Positions 1-5,388 of a stretch of DNA of 5,898 nucleotides are shown here, piece by piece. The translations under genes and the position numbers were made by a program. The first letter of the stretch is position 1. Every line of letters starts with the position of its first letter. This stretch comes from Victivallales bacterium (lineage in GTDB: Bacteria; Verrucomicrobiota; Lentisphaeria; Victivallales; SZUA-371), in assembly GCA_028691155.1 (NCBI GenBank), contig JAQUZV010000152.1, positions 1 to 5,898 of the forward strand, written 5' to 3'. Under the pieces are notes generated by a model. It saw nothing but the letters and a program-made list of their open reading frames with translations, did not search any database and had not been told where the DNA came from.

Positions 1-1
1 A

Positions 2-826
2 CCGGATCACGTCTACTGGATCGAGCAGGGGGGCGAAGGACGCGATTTCATTACGTTACAGGCGGCGCCGCTCAACGTGGGGCTGCTGTTGTACCAGACG
101 TTGTTCAGTAAAGGGTTTCCGGTCATTCTGACCAGCGCCACGCTGACGGTGGGCCGGACACTCGACTATTATCGCAGCCGGGTCGGTTATGGCGACGGCG
201 ATGAACTGGTGCTCGATTCCCCCTTCGACTGCCGTCAGGTAAAACTCTATGTGCCGCGGCGGATTCCCGATCCGTCCGAAGAGGAGTTTGCCGCCGCGTT
301 GCCCGAACTGATCGAAAGTTATCTGGAGATTACCCATGGCAAGGCTTTCGTTCTTTTTACCAGCTATCAGTTGCTGAAGTACTGTGCGGAACGGATGCGG
401 CCGTGGTTCCGGAATCATGACTTGACGCTGCTGGTGCAGGGGGAAGAGCTGTCGCGCTCCGCCATGTTGCAACATTTTCGGGCCGATGTCGATTCGGTGA
501 TTTTCGGCACCACCAGCTTCTGGACCGGCGTGGATGTTCCCGGCGAGGCGCTGAGCAATGTCATTGTCACCAAGCTGCCGTTTCCGGTGCCCTCGCATCC
601 GCTGATCGAGGCCCGCAATGAAAAAATCCGCGAACTCGGCGGCAATCCGTTCATGCACTACAGCTTGCCCGAGGCGGTGCTGAAACTGCGCCAGGGCGTC
701 GGGCGTCTGATCCGCAGCAAAACCGACCAGGGGATTATTGTACTCCTCGACAAACGCGTTCTGACCAAACGTTACGGAAGTTTCATTCTCGATTCGCTGC
801 CGCCTTATCCGCTCCAGATCGATTGA
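2..826 (+). CDS. DinG/XPD-like ATP-dependent helicase, C-terminal part (5' end outside window)
   Basis: This is the last 274 codons of a superfamily 2 helicase of the DinG/XPD type, which unwinds DNA (R-loops, forked or damaged substrates) using ATP. The reading frame is open from base 2, so the gene begins before the window and the GTG at 77 is internal. Visible helicase signatures are TSATLT (131-148), the segment GTTSFWTGVDVPG around 510-545 followed by a KLPFPVPSHP loop, and the motif VI-type QGVGRLIR (692-715), whose arginines contact ATP in this family. The spacing between these motifs matches the second RecA-like domain of DinG. The Walker A, DEAH and any Fe-S cysteines would lie upstream and cannot be checked. 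The stop TGA is at 824-826 and overlaps the convergent glycosyltransferase gene by 44 bp. Family assignment is firm; DinG versus YoaA or another paralogue cannot be decided from this fragment. Confidence 0.9.
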   Translation, partial: PDHVYWIEQGGEGRDFITLQAAPLNVGLLLYQTLFSKGFPVILTSATLTVGRTLDYYRSRVGYGDGDELVLDSPFDCRQVKLYVPRRIPDPSEEEFAAALPELIESYLEITHGKAFVLFTSYQLLKYCAERMRPWFRNHDLTLLVQGEELSRSAMLQHFRADVDSVIFGTTSFWTGVDVPGEALSNVIVTKLPFPVPSHPLIEARNEKIRELGGNPFMHYSLPEAVLKLRQGVGRLIRSKTDQGIIVLLDKRVLTKRYGSFILDSLPPYPLQID

Positions 827-2630
827 TCCGGGGCGTTACCGGTCCCGGTTTTCCCGTTGCGATCCGGGCCAGATAGCGGTTCGGGCGCACATCATACGGC
901 GCCATGGCGGCGGCCAGACGGAAGGATTGTGTCGCCGCCGGAAGGTCGCCGCAACGGAACGCCTTGACCCCCAGGAGAAAATGATAGCCCGCGGTGTCGA
1001 CCGGCGTTTGGGCGATAGCATCGGCCAGGGCGCGGGCGGCAACGGCCGGCTTATTGACGGCCAGATAACCGTCGCTGATCGTCAGGTAGAGGTTGCCGAA
1101 CAGGTTGCGGAGACAATAAATCCGGAAATCGCCGCTGCGGAGTTGCCGGTCGATGCGGAGCAGCAGGGGCATGCCGCCGCGCCGGTCGCCCTGTTTGACC
1201 CGCGCCATGCCGCATAACGCGATGCCGGTATTGTCCGCTTCGACGGCGAATTTGAGATATTCCGGCAGCGGGTAGGCGGCATGGTTGCGGGCATAACGGC
1301 GCAGCCGTTCTCCGGCCTCCAGCATGATTTCCGGGTTGTCCCGATTCATACCCACGGCCGCCAGTCCCAACATGGCCCGGTGCGTGGGCAACGGGACGCG
1401 CAGCCCGGCCCGGAACAGCGCGGCGGCATCGCTCCAGTCCGGCAGATGCAGCCAGGTGAAGGCCAGCAACAGCAAGGCATAGCCGCCGGCCAGACCGTAA
1501 TAAAAGACTTGCCGTTCCTGGTTGTCCCGGGATGCCGGGGCGTTCGGTCGGCTTTGCCGCCAGGTCTGGTACCACAATCCCAGCATCAACCAGAGAACCG
1601 CCGCCGGCAGGTAGTTGTAACGGTCGCAATAATCGGCTTCGTTGAAGCGGGTGAGTTTGATGACGGGGAGCAGAACGGCAACATAGACGGCCAATAACGG
1701 CAACAGCCGGAAACCGATGAAATCCCAATCCCGCCGTCGTACCTGCGGCAGGGACAGCAGCAGCAGCAACAGCGCCCCGGCGCAAGTAAGGCCGATCAAT
1801 ATCACCGTTCCCGCCGTGACATAAACGTTGGGGTGAAAGGGATTGACATCCCACGGCAGCAACGTGGTCACGGGATACCACGCCAGATTATGCAGGATCA
1901 CCGGCACCTGACGGCTCCAGGGATCGCCGACGGCGGGGCTGCATTGCGACCAGATCCAGAAAAACATGCCGCCGCCGAGCAGCGGATAAAGCCAGAGCCA
2001 ACCGCGATAGTGCCGCGGCTTCCAGCTTTTTTCCCGATAAAGTGCATAGGCCAGAAAAGCCGGCACCGCCATTATTCCGGGAAGTTTGGCCGCAATGGCC
2101 ACGAGCATGAGCGCCGTGGCCATGAAAGAGAAGCGTTGCCGGTCCCAGCCGCGGCAGAAAAACCATATCGCCCACAACACACACCCGACATACAGCACAT
2201 CCTTGCGTTCGGTAATCCACACCACCGATTCGATTCGCTGCGGACCGACGGCAAAGAACAGACTGATCCAGAACGCCATCACGGAGCCGATGCGGAAGTG
2301 CCGCAAGAGCAGAAAAAATCCGGCTACCGCCGCCAGATGCAGCAGCAGGTTGTGAAGATGAAACCAGAACGGTCGCGGTCCGACCAGGCCGTAATCCAGC
2401 ATCAGTGAATACATTTGGGCGGGGGTGAACAGCCCCTGCACGTTATGGGTCAGCCAGTACCGGGCGTTGACCCAGGACCACGCCATGTGGCCGTTGAAGA
2501 TGGTGCAGCGATCATCCCATTCGGGCAGGAACGGAAACCCCAGCGCCGGGGCAAACATCAGGCCGGTTATCAGCAACACCAGGCCCAGCAGCCGGTAATC
2601 GGCGGCGGTGATCTTGTCGGTGGTCGTCAT
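783..2630 (-). CDS. TMTC-like GT-C membrane glycosyltransferase with C-terminal TPR region
   Basis: A 615-residue integral membrane protein of the GT-C glycosyltransferase superfamily (PMT/TMTC-like), expected to transfer a sugar from a polyprenyl-phosphate donor on the outer face of the cytoplasmic membrane. Roughly ten hydrophobic segments run from residue 13 to 394. Family signatures: PEWDD (36-40) in the first outer loop, where the acidic pair is the likely catalytic or metal site; HLHNLLLH (91-98); GPQRIESVVWITERKDVL (129-146), the hallmark ESVxWxxERKDVL motif, here preceded by GP where relatives usually have HP; and CDRYNYLP (335-342), matching the family's DRYxYLP. Residues about 400-590 are soluble and helical, with a TPR-like unit at 548-580 (GYHFLLGVKAFRCGDLPAA and following). 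I chose ATG at 2630 because the frame extends upstream only to a TTG at 2663, which falls in the predicted -10 box. Eukaryotic TMTC proteins O-mannosylate; substrate and sugar of this bacterial one are unknown. Confidence 0.85.
   Translation of the reverse strand: MTTTDKITAADYRLLGLVLLITGLMFAPALGFPFLPEWDDRCTIFNGHMAWSWVNARYWLTHNVQGLFTPAQMYSLMLDYGLVGPRPFWFHLHNLLLHLAAVAGFFLLLRHFRIGSVMAFWISLFFAVGPQRIESVVWITERKDVLYVGCVLWAIWFFCRGWDRQRFSFMATALMLVAIAAKLPGIMAVPAFLAYALYREKSWKPRHYRGWLWLYPLLGGGMFFWIWSQCSPAVGDPWSRQVPVILHNLAWYPVTTLLPWDVNPFHPNVYVTAGTVILIGLTCAGALLLLLLSLPQVRRRDWDFIGFRLLPLLAVYVAVLLPVIKLTRFNEADYCDRYNYLPAAVLWLMLGLWYQTWRQSRPNAPASRDNQERQVFYYGLAGGYALLLLAFTWLHLPDWSDAAALFRAGLRVPLPTHRAMLGLAAVGMNRDNPEIMLEAGERLRRYARNHAAYPLPEYLKFAVEADNTGIALCGMARVKQGDRRGGMPLLLRIDRQLRSGDFRIYCLRNLFGNLYLTISDGYLAVNKPAVAARALADAIAQTPVDTAGYHFLLGVKAFRCGDLPAATQSFRLAAAMAPYDVRPNRYLARIATGKPGPVTPRINRSGADKAAANRE
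828..852 (+). terminator. possible weak intrinsic terminator of the helicase gene
   Basis: Two bases after the helicase stop, CCGGG (828-832) can pair with CCCGG (844-848) across an 11-base loop, followed by TTTT (849-852). The stem is short and the U tract minimal. The site lies inside the 3' end of the opposing glycosyltransferase gene, so sequence there is also constrained by coding. Position is the main argument; efficiency is doubtful. Confidence 0.3.
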
Positions 2631-2661
2631 ATGCCGTAATTCTCGATTTGATTGATGGCGC

Positions 2662-2690
2662 AATATAACCGGTCAAGCACGGCATTGCAA
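2662..2690 (-). promoter_or_regulatory. sigma70-like promoter for the glycosyltransferase gene
   Basis: On the minus strand, TTGCAA (2690-2685) is separated by 17 bases from TATATT (2667-2662), a 4/6 and 5/6 match to the -35 and -10 consensus. Transcription would begin near 2655 and leave a leader of about 25 bases before the ATG at 2630. The ribosome binding site in that leader is weak (GAGA). Prediction from consensus only. Confidence 0.4.
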
Positions 2691-2870
2691 TTTGCCGGGT
2701 GCGGCGGCAAGAAATTTTTCCGGGAGAAAGATGAATGGTCGGGATATGGGATGGCGGCATCATGATATTTCAGCCCATAATAGCGCCAAGCAGTTCCGCT
2801 TATTCCTGCATCCCGTCGCCTATATGCCTACTGCAGACGCGACACGACCAATGGCCGGCCGGGACTAGAG

Positions 2871-3263
2871 CTAATTGGAACGATGAATTTTTTGCCATTT
2901 ATCGTATGTTGAAATATCGTCATTGGTCATAAATTTTTTATCGGGGCCGGCGGATATAATGAGGACAATGACGGTATCTGCAACCTTTAATATTTTAATA
3001 TTATATGGCGTTCCCCACCTATCAGCCAACGCCCCGTTTGGGGTCATACGAGCGCGATATTTATTCGCAATAAAAGAAGTTATTGTTTTCCTACTGTCAT
3101 CATTATGCTCAAGAACATATTCCCCAATGAAACTGGATATTCCTACCATTTCTGAAAAGGCGAAACGTTTTTCAAGCTTCGTATGAAATTGCACCAAACT
3201 ATACCCTAAACCCGTCAATAATATGATGGGAATTGATATTAATATCTTCTTCTTGATACTCAT
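2871..3263 (-). CDS. membrane-anchored protein with GspG-like (type II secretion pseudopilin G) C-terminal domain
   Basis: A 130-residue protein. An N-terminal signal anchor (MSIKKKILISIPIILLTGL, lysines at 4-6, then hydrophobic to about residue 25) is followed by a small extracytoplasmic domain. The C-terminal half carries DRWGTPY (81-87) and SAGPDKKFMTNDD (104-116). This matches the DxWGxPY...SxGPDGxxGTxDD pattern of the GspG pseudopilin C-terminal domain, where the terminal acidic residues bind calcium. It lacks the prepilin peptidase site G|FTLIE, so it is not a canonical assembled pseudopilin. The start ATG at 3263 is backed by AAAGGA (3277-3272) with 8-base spacing. It is the last gene of the AT-rich minus-strand cassette, but about 316 bases separate it from the gene before, so co-transcription is uncertain. 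Domain resemblance is fairly clear; role unknown. Confidence 0.7.
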   Translation of the reverse strand: MSIKKKILISIPIILLTGLGYSLVQFHTKLEKRFAFSEMVGISSFIGEYVLEHNDDSRKTITSFIANKYRARMTPNGALADRWGTPYNIKILKVADTVIVLIISAGPDKKFMTNDDISTYDKWQKIHRSN

Positions 3264-3271
3264 AATAAAAG

Positions 3272-3277
3272 TCCTTT
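3272..3277 (-). promoter_or_regulatory. ribosome binding site of the GspG-like gene
   Basis: AAAGGA on the minus strand, 8 bases before the ATG at 3263-3261. It supports this start and shows that the small gene is likely translated. Confidence 0.6.
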
Positions 3278-3410
3278 ACATGGTAGTGAGCAGAATTTTT
3301 TCAGTCTTGAGCCAACTTAAAAAAGATAAGATGCTTGTCTGAATCCAGGAGAACAACCCCATTACGATAAGATGAAATACCGGCATGTCGGTTGAAGCAC
3401 TGCCACCCGA

Positions 3411-3539
3411 TCGGCCGGGAAAGAAAAGAACGTGAGAACGAGACGACCAGTGTCTGTGTTACCGTTTTTTACCATTCCATTTCATGCGTCCGGTTTGACG
3501 TATTTTACTTTCGCGTTCTTCTCGATTTTTCCCGGTCGG
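3411..3539. repeat. imperfect inverted repeat, possible long RNA hairpin
   Basis: TCGGCCGGGAAA (3411-3422) is complementary to TTTCCCGGTCGG (3528-3539), and GAACGTG (3428-3434) to CGCGTTC (3512-3518), with about 77 bases between the inner arms. The three non-Watson-Crick positions are G-U pairs if the plus strand is transcribed, but A-C mismatches if the minus strand is. That favours a plus-strand RNA, though the number of positions is small. It may instead be a decayed inverted repeat left by a mobile element. Confidence 0.35.
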
Positions 3540-3579
3540 CTCGTATTCGCGAAATTCCGCTGTCGGAGCACGTCACCTT

Positions 3580-3771
3580 TTATTCATATTTACGTTGCTG
3601 GGTTTTCCATTTCATGACTCCGACCAGGACAAGGCATAGTACCGCAATGACCACGGCAAAAAACGATGCCAACGATATGATATTATCAACATTCAGGAAA
3701 GACCAGAATCTATGTTTTGAGGGAGATGAAAAGAAATATTTTTTTTCTGTAATTTTCTCACGTCCGCCCAT
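3580..3771 (-). CDS. hydrophobic C-terminal segment in the -1 frame: frameshifted tail of the upstream gene, or a separate small membrane protein
   Basis: Read alone from ATG 3771, this is 63 residues with one strong transmembrane helix (IISLASFFAVVIAVLCLVLV, residues 31-50) followed by a basic tail (KWKTQQRKYE). It overlaps the end of the secreted-protein gene by 79 bases in the -1 frame. Its ATG has no good ribosome binding site, and the overlap is long for an independent gene. The -1 frame joins the upstream gene without a stop across an A7 run (3780-3786) or an A8 run (3739-3746). A shift at either would give one protein of about 300 residues with an N-terminal signal peptide and a C-terminal membrane anchor. 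I think this joined form is the more likely ancestral gene. Whether the shift is a mutation, an assembly indel, or real slippage cannot be told from one sequence. Confidence 0.5.
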   Translation of the reverse strand: MGGREKITEKKYFFSSPSKHRFWSFLNVDNIISLASFFAVVIAVLCLVLVGVMKWKTQQRKYE

Positions 3772-4487
3772 TGCTCGGCTTTTTTTATCTTGACGTTCGA
3801 TGGCAGTTTGAATAAGTCGTCCGACAACTCCTTGAATTCAACTTTGCCCCAATTCTGGGGACCGCCTCCGAGCGGCTTGCCGGTTTGGGCATTGAACCAG
3901 GAGCCGGCATATATAAAATGAGATTCTTTTCCCACCAGATAACAAGATATTGTCGGGATGAGGATGTCCCGGTTCAACCGCAGATCCGTTAAAGGAGCAT
4001 TATAATATTCCGACAAAAAGTTATCGTCCACCGGCATTTTTACCATTATCTTATGACAGGGGATATTCATATATGTCGAATCTGTCATGGAAAAGGTTAC
4101 TTGGGGTAAATAACTTATCCCATCGAATGACGTTGCTACATTGTCCCAGCGCTGGCCGGGTGATTTTATGGCAATGTCACATTTATCCATAAGAAGGAAA
4201 TAGCCGTCGCTATTATATATCCCGATCTCTGTTCGCCCATTGGATTTGTGTTCGTATCGTTCCAATATTGTCTTATCCGGCAGGACCTTATGGTATAAAA
4301 CTACATCGCTTGTGGCCGGTAAAAGGGCTGGATTGCTTGCCACAAATGACGCGTTCCTCGTCCGGTCCACGGCTTCGGTCAAAATCTTTCTGGCTCGGCC
4401 GTTCTCCTGATCGGTCGCCAAAGACGCAATTGACCAGAAGAGGAGGATGATAATACTTCCCCGGGATTTTTTCAATGTTGACAGCAT
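3693..4487 (-). CDS. secreted protein of unknown function, possibly LolA/RseB-like fold
   Basis: 264 residues as read in one frame. The N-terminus (MLSTLKKSRGSIIILLFWSI, continuing ASLA) is a signal peptide with likely cleavage after about residue 24; there is no lipobox cysteine there. The mature part has alternating strand-like segments (YHKVLPDKTILERYE 65-79, RTEIGIYNSDGYFLLMDK 85-102, PCHKIMVKMP 143-152) and ends VEFKELSDDLFKLPS (216-230). This rhythm recalls the half-barrel LolA/RseB superfamily, but the resemblance is by eye only. Three cysteines (103, 144, 182) could form a disulphide. The ATG at 4487 is preceded by GGGGAG (4503-4498, 10-base spacing) and overlaps the stop of the upstream remnant by one base (TAATG), so translation was probably coupled. 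The last 28 residues may be an out-of-frame artefact: see the -1-frame transmembrane segment. AT-richer than the flanking genes. Confidence 0.7.
   Translation of the reverse strand: MLSTLKKSRGSIIILLFWSIASLATDQENGRARKILTEAVDRTRNASFVASNPALLPATSDVVLYHKVLPDKTILERYEHKSNGRTEIGIYNSDGYFLLMDKCDIAIKSPGQRWDNVATSFDGISYLPQVTFSMTDSTYMNIPCHKIMVKMPVDDNFLSEYYNAPLTDLRLNRDILIPTISCYLVGKESHFIYAGSWFNAQTGKPLGGGPQNWGKVEFKELSDDLFKLPSNVKIKKAEQWADVRKLQKKNISFHLPQNIDSGLS
3739..3786 (-). other. A8 and A7 homopolymer runs at the frame junction
   Basis: On the minus strand the secreted-protein gene contains A7 at 3786-3780 (ATA AAA AAA GCC in frame) and A8 at 3746-3739 (CAG AAA AAA AAT in frame). The first forms an A AAA AAA heptamer and the second A AAA AAT; both allow -1 re-pairing. 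Either leads directly into the frame that encodes the transmembrane helix. Runs of this length are also where polymerases slip and where sequencing miscounts. Confidence 0.5.
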
Positions 4488-4734
4488 TATTTTGTAACTC
4501 CCCAGTTAATATTATTGTGGTCGAATAGGAAACTGTCCATTACGGAGACGGAAAAATCCCCCGGCACTTTAAGAATATGATATGGCGGCGGTTGGTTCTC
4601 CGTAATTTTGATGGCAAACAGATTTTTTGTTTTTACAAAGTATTCCTCCCCAGAAGTTTTTTATGATACAAAATATAACTGCCCCCGCGACAATGGTAGT
4701 AAATAAAGATTGTTGAATCGGTATTTCTTTTCAA
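4487..4734 (-). pseudogene. frameshifted small single-pass membrane protein, upstream partner of the secreted-protein gene
   Basis: Two overlapping minus-strand frames together spell one plausible protein of about 80 residues. Frame one (4730 down to about 4658) gives KEIPIQQSLF then TTIVAGAVIFCIIK, a membrane helix. Frame two (4657 down to 4487) gives TSGEEYFVKTKNLFAIKITE, then NQPPPYHILKVPGDFSVSVM and DSFLFDHNNINWGVTK, stop TAA. They join if one A is dropped from the A6 run at 4657-4662. No ATG or GTG precedes the helix; a TTG at 4734 would be in frame if one further A were missing from the AAAA just after it. The stop shares one base with the next ATG (TAATG), an arrangement typical of coupled genes, which argues that this was a true gene. 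No family recognised. It could be a decayed gene, an assembly-error victim, or a gene using slippage. Confidence 0.55.
4498..4503 (-). promoter_or_regulatory. ribosome binding site of the secreted-protein gene
   Basis: GGGGAG on the minus strand, 10 bases before ATG 4487 and inside the last codons of the upstream frame, as expected for translational coupling. Confidence 0.5.
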
Positions 4735-4931
4735 GCGTTTTTTATAAAAAATATTAAATTTTGGGGATGGGCACGTGATGGCTCTTAATGCTTTCAGTAT
4801 GCATCCGATATATCAATGTCGTCGGTAGGCAGCCGCAATCTTTTATCCTCTGGTGCGGGTTGCATAATATATGCATGTTTCTCGTGACGGCAACATCCGC
4901 GGTAAAGTGATGGGGGATGGGGGGAGAACGA
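4735..4931. other. intergenic stretch between the AT-rich cassette and the hsp20 terminator
   Basis: No secure gene. On the minus strand a 23-codon frame from ATG 4865 to a TGA at 4796 reads MQPAPEDKRLRLPTDD then IDISDAY, which looks protein-like but has no ribosome binding site. The same frame continues past two more stops into the membrane-helix frame of the remnant. A 14-base palindrome TTTTTTATAAAAAA lies at 4738-4751 and a palindrome GATATATC at 4807-4814. Two G runs (G5 at 4912-4916, G6 at 4919-4924) are on the plus strand, too few for a standard quadruplex. Confidence 0.4.
4861..4875. promoter_or_regulatory. possible operator: TGCATA-N3-TATGCA inverted repeat
   Basis: A perfect 6-base inverted repeat with a 3-base spacer in non-coding DNA, upstream of the minus-strand cassette. 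The core TATGCAT occurs again at 4798-4804. The size suits a dimeric repressor, but short AT-rich inverted repeats arise by chance and no regulator gene is in the window. Confidence 0.2.
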
Positions 4932-4975
4932 TAAAAAAGGCGCCGCGAGGTCGATTGGGGCAGAACCTCGCGGCG
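4932..4975 (-). terminator. strong intrinsic terminator of the hsp20 operon
   Basis: On the minus strand a perfect 11-base stem, CGCCGCGAGGT (4975-4965) with ACCTCGCGGCG (4951-4941), closes a 13-base loop and is followed within two bases by TTTTTT (4937-4932). It lies 34 bases beyond the stop of the second hsp20 gene and insulates the downstream AT-rich cassette from it. Confidence 0.9.
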
Positions 4976-5008
4976 ATGAGGGAGTAGGTTTGGATATGGG
5001 TTAATGGT

Positions 5009-5341
5009 TTATTCGGCGGTCAACACCTTGATTTTGTGCGGTTTTGCGGCTTCCGCCTTAGGTAGGGTCAACTTGAGTTGCCCGTTTTTCAATACGGCGG
5101 CGATGCCGCCGGCGTTGACCTCGTCCGACAACTGGAACGAGCGTTCGAAGCGGACCGTCATGCCGTGTTCCTGCAAGGTGGTGTCGGCTTTGATTTTGAG
5201 AATATTGTCGTCCACATTGATTTCCAGCAGCTCATTGGCGGCGCCGGGAACGTCGAGGCACAAACTCCAACCGTTTTCCTGTTCCATAACGTCGGTTGCC
5301 GGAGTATAGGTGATATATTCAGCAGGTTGTTGTTCTTTCAT
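5009..5341 (-). CDS. small heat-shock protein, Hsp20 family (short form)
   Basis: A 110-residue ATP-independent cytoplasmic chaperone that holds unfolding proteins for refolding by DnaK/ClpB. It is almost only an alpha-crystallin domain: PATDVMEQENGWSLCLDVPG (14-33), VDDNILKIKA (43-52), RFERSFQLSDEV (64-75) and KNGQLKLTLPK (85-95), the conserved NGxLxxxLPK signature. The C-terminal tail has KIKV (103-106), an IxV motif used in oligomer assembly. The N-terminal arm is only about 13 residues, short for the family, which often goes with small oligomers. ATG 5341 is preceded by AGGAG (5356-5352), 10 bases away. It follows the other hsp20 gene after 47 bases and precedes a strong terminator, so it is the distal gene of a two-gene operon. 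Confidence 0.92.
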   Translation of the reverse strand: MKEQQPAEYITYTPATDVMEQENGWSLCLDVPGAANELLEINVDDNILKIKADTTLQEHGMTVRFERSFQLSDEVNAGGIAAVLKNGQLKLTLPKAEAAKPHKIKVLTAE

Positions 5342-5351
5342 TTTAACATTG

Positions 5352-5356
5352 CTCCT
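5352..5356 (-). promoter_or_regulatory. ribosome binding site of the second hsp20 gene
   Basis: AGGAG on the minus strand, 10 bases before ATG 5341. A nearer ATG at 5350 opens only ATG TTA AAA TGA, with spacing too short to be used, so it does not compete for the start. Confidence 0.65.
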
Positions 5357-5388
5357 GTTTCATGTTGCATTGATCTTTTTCTTCCGGC

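Larger units (their letters stand above)
3264..3579. other. 316-base stretch without a convincing gene
   Basis: Apart from the ribosome binding site at its left end, no reading frame here looks protein-like on either strand; a long plus-strand frame starting at 3392 is low-complexity and antisense to the neighbouring gene. It holds an imperfect long-range inverted repeat (3411-3539, listed separately) and a 9-base direct repeat GATAAGATG at 3325-3333 and 3366-3374 of unknown meaning. I see no clear promoter or poly-U terminator. Confidence 0.5.

Noticed and set aside
56..658. 200-codon minus-strand frame antisense to the helicase gene
   Set aside because: The opposite strand carries clear helicase motifs in the same interval; this frame is rich in Arg, Gln and Gly in the pattern of an antisense shadow in GC-rich DNA and matches no family I know.
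1051..1881. 276-codon minus-strand frame inside the glycosyltransferase gene
   Set aside because: It is an alternative frame of the same strand, rich in Ala, Arg and Gly with no domain, while the other frame has the GT-C motifs.
1833..2408. 191-codon plus-strand frame opposite the glycosyltransferase gene
   Set aside because: Low-complexity antisense translation (Arg, His, Pro, Gln rich) without start signal or recognisable domain.
2628..2663. TTG start at 2663 adding 11 residues to the glycosyltransferase
   Set aside because: The TTG lies in the predicted -10 box and the added residues are not hydrophobic or conserved-looking; ATG 2630 gives the usual short N-terminus before the first membrane helix.
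2845..2870. Terminator after the GspG-like gene around the GGCCGGCC palindrome
   Set aside because: The palindrome is short and no U tract follows it on the minus strand.
3477..3623. Direct repeat CCATTTCATG at about 3477 and 3607
   Set aside because: Only ten exact bases with weak similarity around them; too short to call a duplication in AT-rich DNA.
3392..3793. 133-codon plus-strand frame
   Set aside because: It runs through geneless DNA and then antisense to the transmembrane segment, has no ribosome binding site, and its composition is not protein-like.
4912..4924. G-quadruplex candidate from G5 and G6 runs
   Set aside because: Only two long G runs are adjacent; four separate runs are needed for a standard intramolecular quadruplex.
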